Of a DNA stretch of 64,000 nucleotides, positions 16,561-23,875 are shown piece after piece (the stretch's first letter is position 1; the number at the start of each line of letters is the position of its first letter). Under the pieces are notes generated by a model. It saw only the letters and a program-made list of their open reading frames with translations. It had not been told where the DNA came from and made no database searches. Source of the stretch: Rhizobiales bacterium NRL2 (GTDB lineage: Bacteria > Pseudomonadota > Alphaproteobacteria > Minwuiales > Minwuiaceae); NCBI GenBank assembly GCA_001664005.1, contig CP016093.1, forward strand, positions 3,183,001-3,247,000, written 5' to 3'. Made by a program: the position numbers and the translations under genes.

Positions 16561-17812
16561 ATTCGGGCTCGGGGTTCTTCCTGGCGAGGAAATAGCGGAT
16601 CACGTTCTCCATCGTCAGGCCCTGGACGATGATCGAGAAGATGACGATCACGTAGGTCACCGTCAGCAGCAGCGGCTTGTATTCGCTCTCGTCGGGCAGC
16701 GAAAGCACCAGCGCCACGGAGATGCCGCCGCGCAGCCCGCCCCAGGTGAGCATGGGAATCGCACCCGTGGTGAACGTGCGGCGCAGGCGCAGGACCGTGA
16801 CCGGCAGCCCCACCGCCAGGAAACGGGCCGCGATGACAAGAGGGATACAGACGAGGCCCAGCAGGATGTCTTCGGTGTGGAAGGCGACCGCCAGTACCTC
16901 CAGGCCCACCAGCAGGAACAGCACCGCGTTCAGAATCTCGTCGATCATCCGCCAGAAGGCTTCGACATGTTCGCGGGTATTCTCGCTCATGCCGTAGCGG
17001 ACGCCGCTGTGGCCGATCAGCAGGCCGGCGACGACAACGGCGATGGGGCCACTGACGTGCAGGCGGATCGCCAGAGCGTAGGTTCCCATCACCAGAGCGA
17101 GGGTGAGCAACACCTCCAGCGCATAGTCGTCCATGCGCCGCATCGCCTGGAAGACGAGCCAGCCCGCCACGCCGCCCAGGACCGCGCCGCCACCGACCTC
17201 AACCACGAAGAGCCGCGCCACATCCATCGCGCCGAGCGGGGACTCATGGCCGCCGAAGGCCAGCGCCGTGACGATCAGGAAGAGCACATAGGCCACCCCG
17301 TCGTTGAACAGGCTTTCCGCCGCGATCTTGGTCTCCAGCGAATGCGGCACCTTGATGCGCTTCAACAGGCCGAGCACGGCGACCGGATCGGTCGGCGAAA
17401 TCAGGGCGCCGAAGACCAGCGCGATGATGAAGGGAACCCCGGCGAGAAAATGGAACCCCGTCGCCACCAGCGCCGCAGAGGTGAGCACGCCGATGGTCGC
17501 CATGGAAGCGACCGCCCACTTCTCCTTGCGCAGCGCATCGAAGTCGACATGCAACGCACCGGCGAACAGCAGGAAGCCGAGCATGCCCTCCAGCAGGGTG
17601 TCGGCGAAATCGATGCCGAACAGTTCCTTGCGCACCCTGTCGTCGAGAGAAAAACCCGGTATCACGGCGTCGAGGCCGATCAGGATCAGGGACGCGACGA
17701 GGCCGATGACGACCAGGCCGATCGTGTTGGGCAGGCGCAGGGAAAACTGGTTGAGGACGCCGAAGCCTGCCGCCAGACAGACCAGAATGGCGGCGATCTC
17801 GAAGAAATTCAC
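16559..17812 (-). CDS. Cation:proton antiporter (CPA1/NhaP-type)
   Basis: 417 residues with about twelve hydrophobic spans. ISPTDPVAVLGLLK near residue 136 and ESLFNDGVAYVLF near residue 164 are the ion-binding motifs of Na+/H+ antiporters of the CPA1 family. It would extrude Na+ or K+ for protons at the inner membrane. The start is GTG 17812 with GGAGG upstream. The gene stands alone between convergent and co-directional neighbours. Confidence 0.92.
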   Translation of the reverse strand: MNFFEIAAILVCLAAGFGVLNQFSLRLPNTIGLVVIGLVASLILIGLDAVIPGFSLDDRVRKELFGIDFADTLLEGMLGFLLFAGALHVDFDALRKEKWAVASMATIGVLTSAALVATGFHFLAGVPFIIALVFGALISPTDPVAVLGLLKRIKVPHSLETKIAAESLFNDGVAYVLFLIVTALAFGGHESPLGAMDVARLFVVEVGGGAVLGGVAGWLVFQAMRRMDDYALEVLLTLALVMGTYALAIRLHVSGPIAVVVAGLLIGHSGVRYGMSENTREHVEAFWRMIDEILNAVLFLLVGLEVLAVAFHTEDILLGLVCIPLVIAARFLAVGLPVTVLRLRRTFTTGAIPMLTWGGLRGGISVALVLSLPDESEYKPLLLTVTYVIVIFSIIVQGLTMENVIRYFLARKNPEPE

Positions 17813-17926
17813 CTGGCGGGCCTCCGGACGCGGTGATGGCGGGGCCCGTCACCGGATCCCGCCGACACTCTGACCGCGCCGCGTCTACGCTTCAAGCCGC
17901 GCGCAGGCGGCTCGCGTCGGGTCCGG

Positions 17927-18241
17927 TCAGTCCTTTCGGCGCTTCGCCACCGTCGATGCGCTCCCCGAGGGCAACTGGCGGCCTGGCGCATAGGTCGCGG
18001 TTTCGAAGATGTCGTCCCGCCGCCGCGCCAGTTCGAGGAAGGGTTCGGCGTCGCGCTGCGGACCGCCCGGGTTCCGGGCACGCTCGCGGAAGGCCCTGCT
18101 CATCTGCTCCTCATCGCCGTGGGGCGGGCGGACATGACGAACAAGCGAGGCAACCGACCGTTTGCGCTTCCGCGCCTGATCGGCGATTCCGTCGACATTC
18201 GGTTGAATGCGCGCCTCGTCCGTATTGATCCAGTAGGCCAT
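17927..18241 (-). CDS. Hypothetical protein, 104 residues
   Basis: A strongly charged, Arg-rich protein beginning MAYWINTDEARIQPNVDG, with no membrane span or recognisable domain. GGAGGCAAGCC directly precedes the ATG, a good reason to accept it. It follows the SprA-related gene on the same strand by about 95 bases and may be cotranscribed. Function unknown. Confidence 0.55.
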   Translation of the reverse strand: MAYWINTDEARIQPNVDGIADQARKRKRSVASLVRHVRPPHGDEEQMSRAFRERARNPGGPQRDAEPFLELARRRDDIFETATYAPGRQLPSGSASTVAKRRKD

Positions 18242-18335
18242 GGCTTGCCTCCATCAACGCGTGAGCCAAGGGACGCTACCCTTGTGGAAGAGGTTGGGGC
18301 AGAGGGCGTGCCGTTCAAGCCGGCGCCAACGCCTG

Positions 18336-19301
18336 TCAGACCCGGATATCGACGCCCGTCCGCCTGACGGGCGCGGCGGCCTCTGCTGCCGCGGCCGGCA
18401 CGGCTTGCGCATCCAGACGGGTCATGCCGCCCGTCGCGATGCCGGCGATGCGGTCGATCCCCTGGGCCAAGGCCGCCATGAAACCTTCGGCGCGCGGCTT
18501 GCCGTCGTCCACCGTCTGCGTCCCATCCGGCACGGCGCCATCGTCCCGTTCGTTGCGGGCCTCGGCGCCGATGACATCGCCGGCTGACTGAGATCCGGCC
18601 GTGGCCGCCGCCTCGCCAGTCGGGATTTCGGCAGCTTCGCGGGGCTCCGGCGCCTTCACCTCGCCGCCCTCGTCGAAGCGCGCTCCGGCCTCCTCGGCCG
18701 TCCGGGCGGCGATCTCGGCCCGGGCCGCATTGCGCTTGGCCGTGGCGTCAGCAGCGACGCGGCGGTCCTGCCCCGACGGCTCGGCCGGAGCCAGCGCCGC
18801 CTTGCGGACGATATCCATCTTGTCGACGGTCGCTTGCGGGTCGCCGGGCACCGGACTGGTCGAAATGGAGACATGGCCGCCGGTGGCGTAGCTGCGCCCG
18901 TCCGGACCGCGTTCGAATTCGTATTCCGGCGCGCTGGCGTAGCGGCCGCCGGCGCGGGCGTGCGCCTGTTCATGGGCGCGGACCTCACGGTCCCGGGCCT
19001 GCAGGTCGCGGACTTCCTTCTTCGCTTCCTGGCCGAGTTCCGAATGCGCGCCCGATCGGGGCTCAACCGTCGGTTCTTCGGCCGGCTTGCGGGAGCGGCT
19101 GCCTTCTTCCTGGGCCGCCACCAGCGTCCCGCCGGCAACGGTGAAGCCGCCGCGGGCCTCGGCGAATCCGTTGCCGCGGCCCCGGTACTCGGCGCGGGCT
19201 TCGGCCACCGGACGCACGGCCTGCGGGGACGCCTCGCGGCTCGAGCGAGCAGTCGAGTTCGCGACCGTCGCCGAAGGCGTCGATGACAGTCCGGCGATCA
19301 T
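18336..19301 (-). CDS. SprA-related (putative metalloprotease-like) protein with HEQAH motif
   Basis: 321 residues. The central core, about 95-185, carries REVRAHEQAHARAGGRYAS, then YEFERGPDGRSYATGGHV and DPQATVDKMDIVRKAALAPAEPS, the hallmark of the SprA-related family, whose HExxH-like motif suggests a zinc peptidase although activity is unproven as far as I know. The flanks are low-complexity, Ala/Glu/Arg-rich and probably disordered. No clear signal peptide or ribosome site is seen. Confidence is high for the family, low for the function. Confidence 0.82.
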   Translation of the reverse strand: MIAGLSSTPSATVANSTARSSREASPQAVRPVAEARAEYRGRGNGFAEARGGFTVAGGTLVAAQEEGSRSRKPAEEPTVEPRSGAHSELGQEAKKEVRDLQARDREVRAHEQAHARAGGRYASAPEYEFERGPDGRSYATGGHVSISTSPVPGDPQATVDKMDIVRKAALAPAEPSGQDRRVAADATAKRNAARAEIAARTAEEAGARFDEGGEVKAPEPREAAEIPTGEAAATAGSQSAGDVIGAEARNERDDGAVPDGTQTVDDGKPRAEGFMAALAQGIDRIAGIATGGMTRLDAQAVPAAAAEAAAPVRRTGVDIRV

Positions 19302-19453
19302 GCCGACCGGTTCGGCGCGTTAGAGACTTCTCGGCTCATGCCGCCAGCAGAACCCGGACAGGTTAACAAATCGTCAACGCCGCGCCCTCTGGCCGCGGCG
19401 GGCGAATGCGGTCAGGATCGCCTGCGGGAGAGAGACAGACGGGGAGAGAAACC

Positions 19454-20470
19454 ATGGCCCGACCGCCGCTTCGGATCGGCGTCGCCTACGACTTCCGCAA
19501 TCCGCCGGATTCCGGCATCGCCAACACCGAGCTCTACGGCACAATCCTGGACCAGGTCGCCTGGCTCGATGGCCTTGGGCTGGACCTGGTCTGGTTCACC
19601 GAGCACCACTTCCTGGAGGACGGCTACCTGCCGTCATGGACGCCGGTCGCCGCGGCCATGGCCGCGCGGACGAAACATGTCCGCTTCTCGTCGGACATCT
19701 GCCTGATGCCGTTCCAGAACCCCGTCAGGCTGGCCGAGGACCTGGCCGTGATCGACAACCTTTCGAACGGCCGGATCGAGATCGGCATCGGCATGGGCTA
19801 TGCGCCGCACGAGTTCCGTGGCTTCGGCATTCCGGTGAAGCAGCGCGTTTCCCGCACCGAGGAAGGGATCGAGGTGCTGCAGCGATGCTTCTCCGGCGAG
19901 AAGTTCAGCTTCGCCGGCAAGCGATACCAGTTCGAGGATGTCGAGATCCGGCCCGGCTATGTCCAGGAAGGCGGCCCGCCCATCTGGATCGCCGCCATGT
20001 CGGAGCCCGGGGCGCGGCGCGCCGCCCGCTTCGGCGCCAACCTGCTGCCCCAGGGACCGCGGGCAGAGGTTCTCGATCCCTGGCGCGAGGACATGCGCGC
20101 CGCCGGCCACGATCCCGACAGCCGCCGCGTCGGCATCATCCGGTCCTGTCTCGTCACCGACGATCCGGAGCGCGACTGGCCCGCGGTGAAACAGGCCGAG
20201 CGGTACCGCATGGAGGTCTATCTGCGCTTCAACCGGGAGTCCGGCGACGGTCTCGCCACCAGCCGGGATGTCGACCGCATCCCTCAGAGCTGGGTGGTCG
20301 GCGACGTCGATCACTGCGTCGCCGATCTGTCCGCCTTCATCGCCGAGTACGGCATCACGGATCTGGTGACCTGGGGCGTGCCGCCGGGCATGACCGCCGC
20401 CCGGATGAACCCGCATCTGGAGCGGTTCGTGCGCGACGTCGCCCCCCGCCTCAAGGCGGCGGCGGGCTGA
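19454..20470 (+). CDS. LLM-class flavin-dependent oxidoreductase
   Basis: 338 residues of the bacterial-luciferase-like family: WFTEHHFLEDGYLPS near residue 45, LAEDLAVIDNLSNGRIEIGIGMGYAPHEF near residue 98, WIAAMSEPGARRAARFG near residue 180. GGGGAGAGAAACC precedes ATG 19454; the extra 16 upstream codons are not family-like. It is a second, clearly distinct LLM enzyme from the one at 372-1286. Three bases separate its stop from the convergent YtoQ gene. Substrate unknown. Confidence 0.88.
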   Translation: MARPPLRIGVAYDFRNPPDSGIANTELYGTILDQVAWLDGLGLDLVWFTEHHFLEDGYLPSWTPVAAAMAARTKHVRFSSDICLMPFQNPVRLAEDLAVIDNLSNGRIEIGIGMGYAPHEFRGFGIPVKQRVSRTEEGIEVLQRCFSGEKFSFAGKRYQFEDVEIRPGYVQEGGPPIWIAAMSEPGARRAARFGANLLPQGPRAEVLDPWREDMRAAGHDPDSRRVGIIRSCLVTDDPERDWPAVKQAERYRMEVYLRFNRESGDGLATSRDVDRIPQSWVVGDVDHCVADLSAFIAEYGITDLVTWGVPPGMTAARMNPHLERFVRDVAPRLKAAAG

Positions 20471-20473
20471 GCG

Positions 20474-20965
20474 CTACTCCGCCGCCTGGGCGCCGGCCAT
20501 GGCGCGCGGCATCTGCCCGCGGATGATGTAGGCCAGCGCCTGCACCACCTGCTCGGGCTCCCGGGCGACGGCATTGGCCGCGCCGTCGACTTCCTTCAGC
20601 GCATGATCGTGCTGTTCCGGATGCAGGGTGATGTAGGGAATGCCCACCGCGGCCGCAAAACCGGCGTCGAAGGCGGCATTCCACTGCTTGTACTTCTCCC
20701 CGAAGCGGACGACGACAAGGTCCGCCTCCCGGATGAGCGTCTGTGTGCGCATGGCGTTGAGCTGCGCGCCCTTGCGGTCGTGCCAGAACTTGTCCGGTTC
20801 GGCCCCGAAGATCGCGACGCCGCAATCGTCGGAGTCCTCGTGGACGGTGATGGGCGCGCTCAGATCGACCGGCAGGCCGGCCTCGGCAATGCCGCTCTCG
20901 ATCCGCTCGCGCCAGTCGCTGTGGATTTCGCCCGACAGATAGACGTTCCAACGCTTCTCGCTCAT
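20474..20965 (-). CDS. YtoQ family protein
   Basis: 163 residues beginning MSEKRWNVYLSGEIHSDWR, with RTQTLIREADLVVVRFGEKYKQWNAAFDAG in the middle; this is the YtoQ family, with a nucleoside 2-deoxyribosyltransferase-like fold but no established reaction. GAGGAGCG precedes ATG 20965; the longer open frame upstream overlaps the divergent gene and is unconvincing. It is divergent from the halohydrin dehalogenase-like gene with a 160-base gap that may hold both promoters. Confidence 0.82.
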   Translation of the reverse strand: MSEKRWNVYLSGEIHSDWRERIESGIAEAGLPVDLSAPITVHEDSDDCGVAIFGAEPDKFWHDRKGAQLNAMRTQTLIREADLVVVRFGEKYKQWNAAFDAGFAAAVGIPYITLHPEQHDHALKEVDGAANAVAREPEQVVQALAYIIRGQMPRAMAGAQAAE

Positions 20966-21125
20966 GGTTTCGCTCCTCGTTGGCATGGTTTCCCGCACTA
21001 TGGCTGGTGCGGCCTCCGGTTCCAACCGGCAGGGCGCGCGGCGGTTCCATCCCGGCGCGCCTTCATCTAGCTTCGGGCGGTCGACACCGCCTTTGCGCCA
21101 GGATCCGTCTTCCGGGAACCGAACC

Positions 21126-21791
21126 ATGACCAAGCGAACCGCCCTCGTCACCTGCGCCGAGCGCTATATGGGCCCGGCGATCGCCCGCAGGTTCGAGGAG
21201 CTCGGTATTGACGTGATCCGGGGCGGCGAGCCCATGAAGAGCCAGGCCGAATGCGAGGCGCTGGTCGCGGAGGCAGGCCGGATCGACATCCTGGTCGCCA
21301 ACCTGGCCGAGCCGCCGATGACCGGGCCGGTCGAGGCGATCGACAATGCGGACTGGCGGAGGCTGTTCGAATCCATGGTCGATCCGCTGATGTATGTGGT
21401 CCGCGCGGTGGTTCCACAGATGCGGGAGCGGCGGTCGGGCCGGATCATCGCCGTGACCAGCGCGGCGCCGCTGCGGGGCATCCCCAACAACGCCGCATAC
21501 TGCGCCGCGCGCGGCGCGCAGAACGGCTTCATCAAGGCCCTGGGGCTCGAACTGGCGCGCGAGAACATCCAGGCCAACGCCATCGCGCAGAACTACATCA
21601 ATAACGACACTTATTATCCGGACGACATTCTGGACAACGCGAAGTTCCTCGAGCACGTCAAACGCAACGTGCCGACCAACCGCGTGGGCGCGGCCGAGGA
21701 AACCGCAGAACTCGCCGCCTACCTCGCCAGCGAACGATGCAACCACATGGTCGGCCAGGTCATCCCCCTGGCCGGCGGCTGGGCGACCTGA
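21126..21791 (+). CDS. Halohydrin dehalogenase-like short-chain protein
   Basis: 221 residues in the short-chain dehydrogenase fold, but without the NAD(P)-binding GxxxGxG. Instead it has Thr9-x4-Tyr14-x-Gly16 (TCAERYMG), the halide-pocket signature, and the triad Ser112, Tyr125 and Arg129 in S-x12-Y-x3-R spacing. Both are the diagnostic motifs of halohydrin dehalogenases, which close vicinal haloalcohols to epoxides and run the reverse with azide, cyanide or nitrite. Asn156-Tyr157 matches the conserved Asn-Tyr of the halide site, and the HVK...GQV...LAGG end also matches HheC-type proteins. An ordinary SDR would have Lys at 129. The next gene follows by 8 bases. Confidence 0.8.
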   Translation: MTKRTALVTCAERYMGPAIARRFEELGIDVIRGGEPMKSQAECEALVAEAGRIDILVANLAEPPMTGPVEAIDNADWRRLFESMVDPLMYVVRAVVPQMRERRSGRIIAVTSAAPLRGIPNNAAYCAARGAQNGFIKALGLELARENIQANAIAQNYINNDTYYPDDILDNAKFLEHVKRNVPTNRVGAAEETAELAAYLASERCNHMVGQVIPLAGGWAT

Positions 21792-21799
21792 GGCGTGTC

Positions 21800-22279
21800 A
21801 TGACCCGCATCTTCGTCGACGCCGACGCCTGCCCCGTCAGACAGGAGGTCGAGCGCGTGGCCGCGCGGCACGGGCTGGAGGTCTACGTCGTTTCCAATGG
21901 CGGCCTCAGACCCAGCCGCGATCCGCTGGTGCAGACGGTAATCGTCGCCGAGGGCGCCGACGCCGCCGACGACTGGATCGCCGAGCGCGCCGGACCGGGC
22001 GACATCTGCATTACAGGCGACATACCGCTGGCCGGCCGCTGCCTGGAGCGGGGCGCGATGGCCATCCGCCACAACGGCGACGCCTTCACGCCCGACAACA
22101 TCGGCGCCCAGCTCGCGGCGCGGAACCTGATGGCTGACATCCGCGCGGCCAATCCCCTCTGGACCGGCGGCGGCGGCCGCCCGTTCGCCAGGGCGGACCG
22201 CTCGCGCTTCCTCGACCGGCTGGAGCGGGTGGTGCAGGCCGTGCGGAAACTGTCCGGCCCGCGCGACGACGGTCCCTAG
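21800..22279 (+). CDS. YaiI/YqxD (DUF188) family protein
   Basis: 159 residues opening MTRIFVDADACPVRQEVERVA, the invariant start of the YaiI/YqxD family, and later GDICITGDIPLAGRCLERGA and RNLMADIRAANP. The fold resembles PIN/NYN nucleases with conserved acidic residues, but activity is not established. ATG 21800 is 8 bases after the dehalogenase-like gene, so the two may be cotranscribed. The stop overlaps that of the convergent gene by four bases. Confidence 0.88.
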   Translation: MTRIFVDADACPVRQEVERVAARHGLEVYVVSNGGLRPSRDPLVQTVIVAEGADAADDWIAERAGPGDICITGDIPLAGRCLERGAMAIRHNGDAFTPDNIGAQLAARNLMADIRAANPLWTGGGGRPFARADRSRFLDRLERVVQAVRKLSGPRDDGP

Positions 22280-22626
22280 AATTCGGTGGCCAGCCGGTCC
22301 AGGCAGGCATTGGCGAGACTGCGGTCCGGCCGTTCGTCGCCGGGCATCGTCGCCCAGCCGCTCTCCATCAGCATCTCGGCACGGGAATAGGTCGGCGCCT
22401 CCTTCATCCGGGTCAGCACCGCGACCCGCTGCGGGTCCGCACCCGCGTTCTGTACACAAAAGGGCACCAGCGCGGCCACCACCTCGGCGTGGGCGCGCTG
22501 CGCTGCCATCTGCTCGGCGGAACCGCCTGTCTCCCAACCGGCCCAGGCAAAGCCGACCAGGGCGAGAAGCGCTGCGCCACCGGCCGCGCCGAAAAGGGCT
22601 GGTTTGGTCCATACGGGGGTATTCAT
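22276..22626 (-). CDS. Hypothetical protein with one N-terminal membrane span
   Basis: 116 residues: a hydrophobic segment at about 10-30 (ALFGAAGGAALLALVGFAWA), then a soluble part with two Cys (FCVQNAG, NACLDRL) and Arg/Glu-rich helices, so probably anchored with a periplasmic domain. I do not recognise a family. Its upstream region is unusually AT-rich and holds a hairpin. It is a real gene by coding character, and its stop overlaps YaiI by four bases. Confidence 0.65.
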   Translation of the reverse strand: MNTPVWTKPALFGAAGGAALLALVGFAWAGWETGGSAEQMAAQRAHAEVVAALVPFCVQNAGADPQRVAVLTRMKEAPTYSRAEMLMESGWATMPGDERPDRSLANACLDRLATEF

Positions 22627-22968
22627 GTAAGTATTCCTTAAATTTGAGCTGCTGTAACTTCAAACTACGTGTACATGATAAATCAAAAATCCGCCATGAT
22701 GGATTTTTTTATTTTGATTTCACATCTTGTTTTTTCCCGATATCGAACCTGTTTCGAAGCCTTTTTCATATCTCTCGGATAAGATGACACCGCGCTTTCC
22801 ATCGAGGGCACAAGTTCCCGAGGCAATTCGCGGGGGGCGGACCGGCCTTGCCGGCCGTTTCACCCAGTGCCGCAGAGCATTTCCACCGCGGGACCGATGC
22901 GGCAGGCCAGGCTGGCGTTCCCGGAAAACCGCTTCCAGTGCCTCCTCGGTCACTGTCGAAATCCATGA
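22627..22968. other. Gene-less, partly AT-rich intergenic region
   Basis: About 340 bases with no supportable gene. The first 130 bases are strikingly AT-rich for this genome and hold the hairpin at 22681-22719; the rest is ordinary GC-rich sequence. Short open frames exist on both strands but look like chance. The region separates the small membrane protein from the cold-shock promoter. Confidence 0.6.
22681..22719. terminator. AT-rich bidirectional terminator-like hairpin
   Basis: AAAAATCC (22685-22692) pairs with GGATTTTT (22701-22708) around an 8-base loop; outside it AATCAAAA and TTTTGATT can also pair. T-runs follow on the plus strand and, in reverse complement, on the minus strand. 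It could stop transcripts in either direction, or act as an attenuator upstream of the gene at 22276-22626. Confidence 0.5.
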
Positions 22969-22997
22969 TTGAATTTCCCCCGCCCTATGGCTATATT
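22969..22997 (+). promoter_or_regulatory. Sigma70-type promoter for the cold-shock gene
   Basis: TTGAAT (22969-22974) and TATATT (22992-22997) are separated by exactly 17 bases. A transcript starting near 23004 would have a leader of about 140 bases before the cold-shock coding region, similar to the long leaders known for cspA-type genes. Confidence 0.65.
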
Positions 22998-23143
22998 CGT
23001 GGCTGCAGGCAAATTGTCAGGCGCGGGCTTCGAAGAAGTATCCGGGTCATTCGACGCAATCTGCCTGCGAAGCGAAAAAAGCGGCACGAGACGGCATTGC
23101 ATCGAGTAACGCCCGACGCCGCGAACTGTTCTGGAGAAAGACA
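22998..23143 (+). promoter_or_regulatory. Long 5' leader of the cold-shock mRNA
   Basis: This region runs from the promoter to the start codon without a convincing gene of its own. Long structured leaders of about 150 bases control cold-shock mRNAs in other bacteria, so this may be a thermosensor-type leader; I did not fold it. The ribosome site GGAG lies at 23133-23136. Confidence 0.4.
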
Positions 23144-23353
23144 ATAACCGTAGGCACCGTTAAGTGGTTCAATTCGACCAAGGGGTTCGGATTCATCGCT
23201 CCTGACGACGGCTCGAAAGACGCCTTCGTCCACATCTCGGCCGTTGAACGCGCCGGTCTCAGCACGCTCGACGAGGGCCAGAAGGTCGAGTACGAACTCG
23301 TCACCGGACGGCAGGGCAAATCCTCCGCGGAGAACCTCACGATCGTCGACTGA
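23144..23353 (+). CDS. cspA: Cold-shock protein (CspA family), apparent ATA start codon
   Basis: 69 residues of a single cold-shock domain: [20 protein letters not shown] contains RNP1 (KGFGFI, residues 13-18) and AFVHI is RNP2. The protein binds single-stranded RNA and DNA and melts RNA structure. In frame there is no ATG, GTG or TTG from well upstream through the first conserved residues. The codon aligned with the normal initiator Met is ATA at 23144, seven bases after GGAG. Promoter, leader and terminator all fit. Either initiation is at AUA, or the base is a sequence error or mutation for ATG. Gene-finders limited to standard starts would miss it. Confidence 0.85.
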   Translation: MTVGTVKWFNSTKGFGFIAPDDGSKDAFVHISAVERAGLSTLDEGQKVEYELVTGRQGKSSAENLTIVD

Positions 23354-23418
23354 ACTCGCGGTCGGCCGGGGTCCGGACTCATCTAGATCCGGATCATGGT
23401 TCGGCCACCGTGCATGTG

Positions 23419-23455
23419 CGGGGGTGCTGGCGACAGCGCCCCCGTCATTGCTTTT
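23419..23455 (+). terminator. Rho-independent terminator after the cold-shock gene
   Basis: CGGGGGTGCTG (23419-23429) pairs with CAGCGCCCCCG (23434-23444) across a GCGA tetraloop, an 11-bp stem with one T-G wobble. A short T-run follows at 23452-23455. It lies 65 bases after the cold-shock stop. Confidence 0.75.
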
Positions 23456-23503
23456 GGGATCGGTCCGCGCCGCTCCCCTCCCCTCGCAGATTGGGAAACC
23501 TTG

Positions 23504-23758
23504 ATGAAGAAGCCCGCGATGACCGCCGCCGATGCGCGCCGTGAGGCGGACCGCAAGAAGGACAAGCAGTTCATCCGCGACAAGGAGAAGGAGCGCCAGT
23601 CGCGTCTCGCCAAGACCGAGAAGCTGCGCCTGCTCCGTCTGGCGAAAGAGGAAGCCGAGATCGAGGAAAAGGCGGCCGCTACCGCCGCCAAAGCCGCCAA
23701 GAGCGCCAAGAAGACCGCCCGGCCCAAGGCGAAGGCGTCTGGAACGCCGGGCGAATAG
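23504..23758 (+). CDS. Hypothetical Lys/Ala-rich coiled-coil protein
   Basis: 84 residues from ATG 23504: strongly basic and acidic heptad-like helix (ADRKKDKQFIRDKEKERQ onward) then an Ala/Lys tail resembling histone-H1-like tails. An open frame extends to 23396 but would cross the cold-shock terminator, so I reject the longer start. ATG 23519 is possible. It probably binds nucleic acid or ribosomes by charge, but I recognise no family. A GC hairpin follows. Confidence 0.55.
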   Translation: MKKPAMTAADARREADRKKDKQFIRDKEKERQSRLAKTEKLRLLRLAKEEAEIEEKAAATAAKAAKSAKKTARPKAKASGTPGE

Positions 23759-23767
23759 ACGCGCCAC

Positions 23768-23790
23768 CGGGACGCGGCCGGAGCGTCCCG
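23768..23790 (+). terminator. Hairpin after the Lys/Ala-rich gene
   Basis: CGGGACGC (23768-23775) pairs with GCGTCCCG (23783-23790), an 8-bp perfect stem with a 7-base loop ten bases after the stop. There is no T-run. Confidence 0.5.
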
Positions 23791-23875
23791 CCAGATTGTC
23801 GCCGACCATGCATTGAGGCGGAAGCCCGCCTTCCTCCTTCCGATGTTCAACAAAACACACAGGGAAGGACCGGCG

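Noticed and set aside
22720-22968. Short open frames (78-82 codons) on both strands in the intergenic gap
   Set aside because: They have no ribosome site, no coding character and overlap each other; they seem to be chance.
23047-23382. Minus-strand open frame across the cold-shock gene
   Set aside because: It is a shadow of the true plus-strand cold-shock coding sequence with RNP motifs.
23396-23503. Longer start for the Lys/Ala-rich small gene
   Set aside because: It would place the cold-shock terminator hairpin inside the coding sequence; ATG 23504 is the better start.
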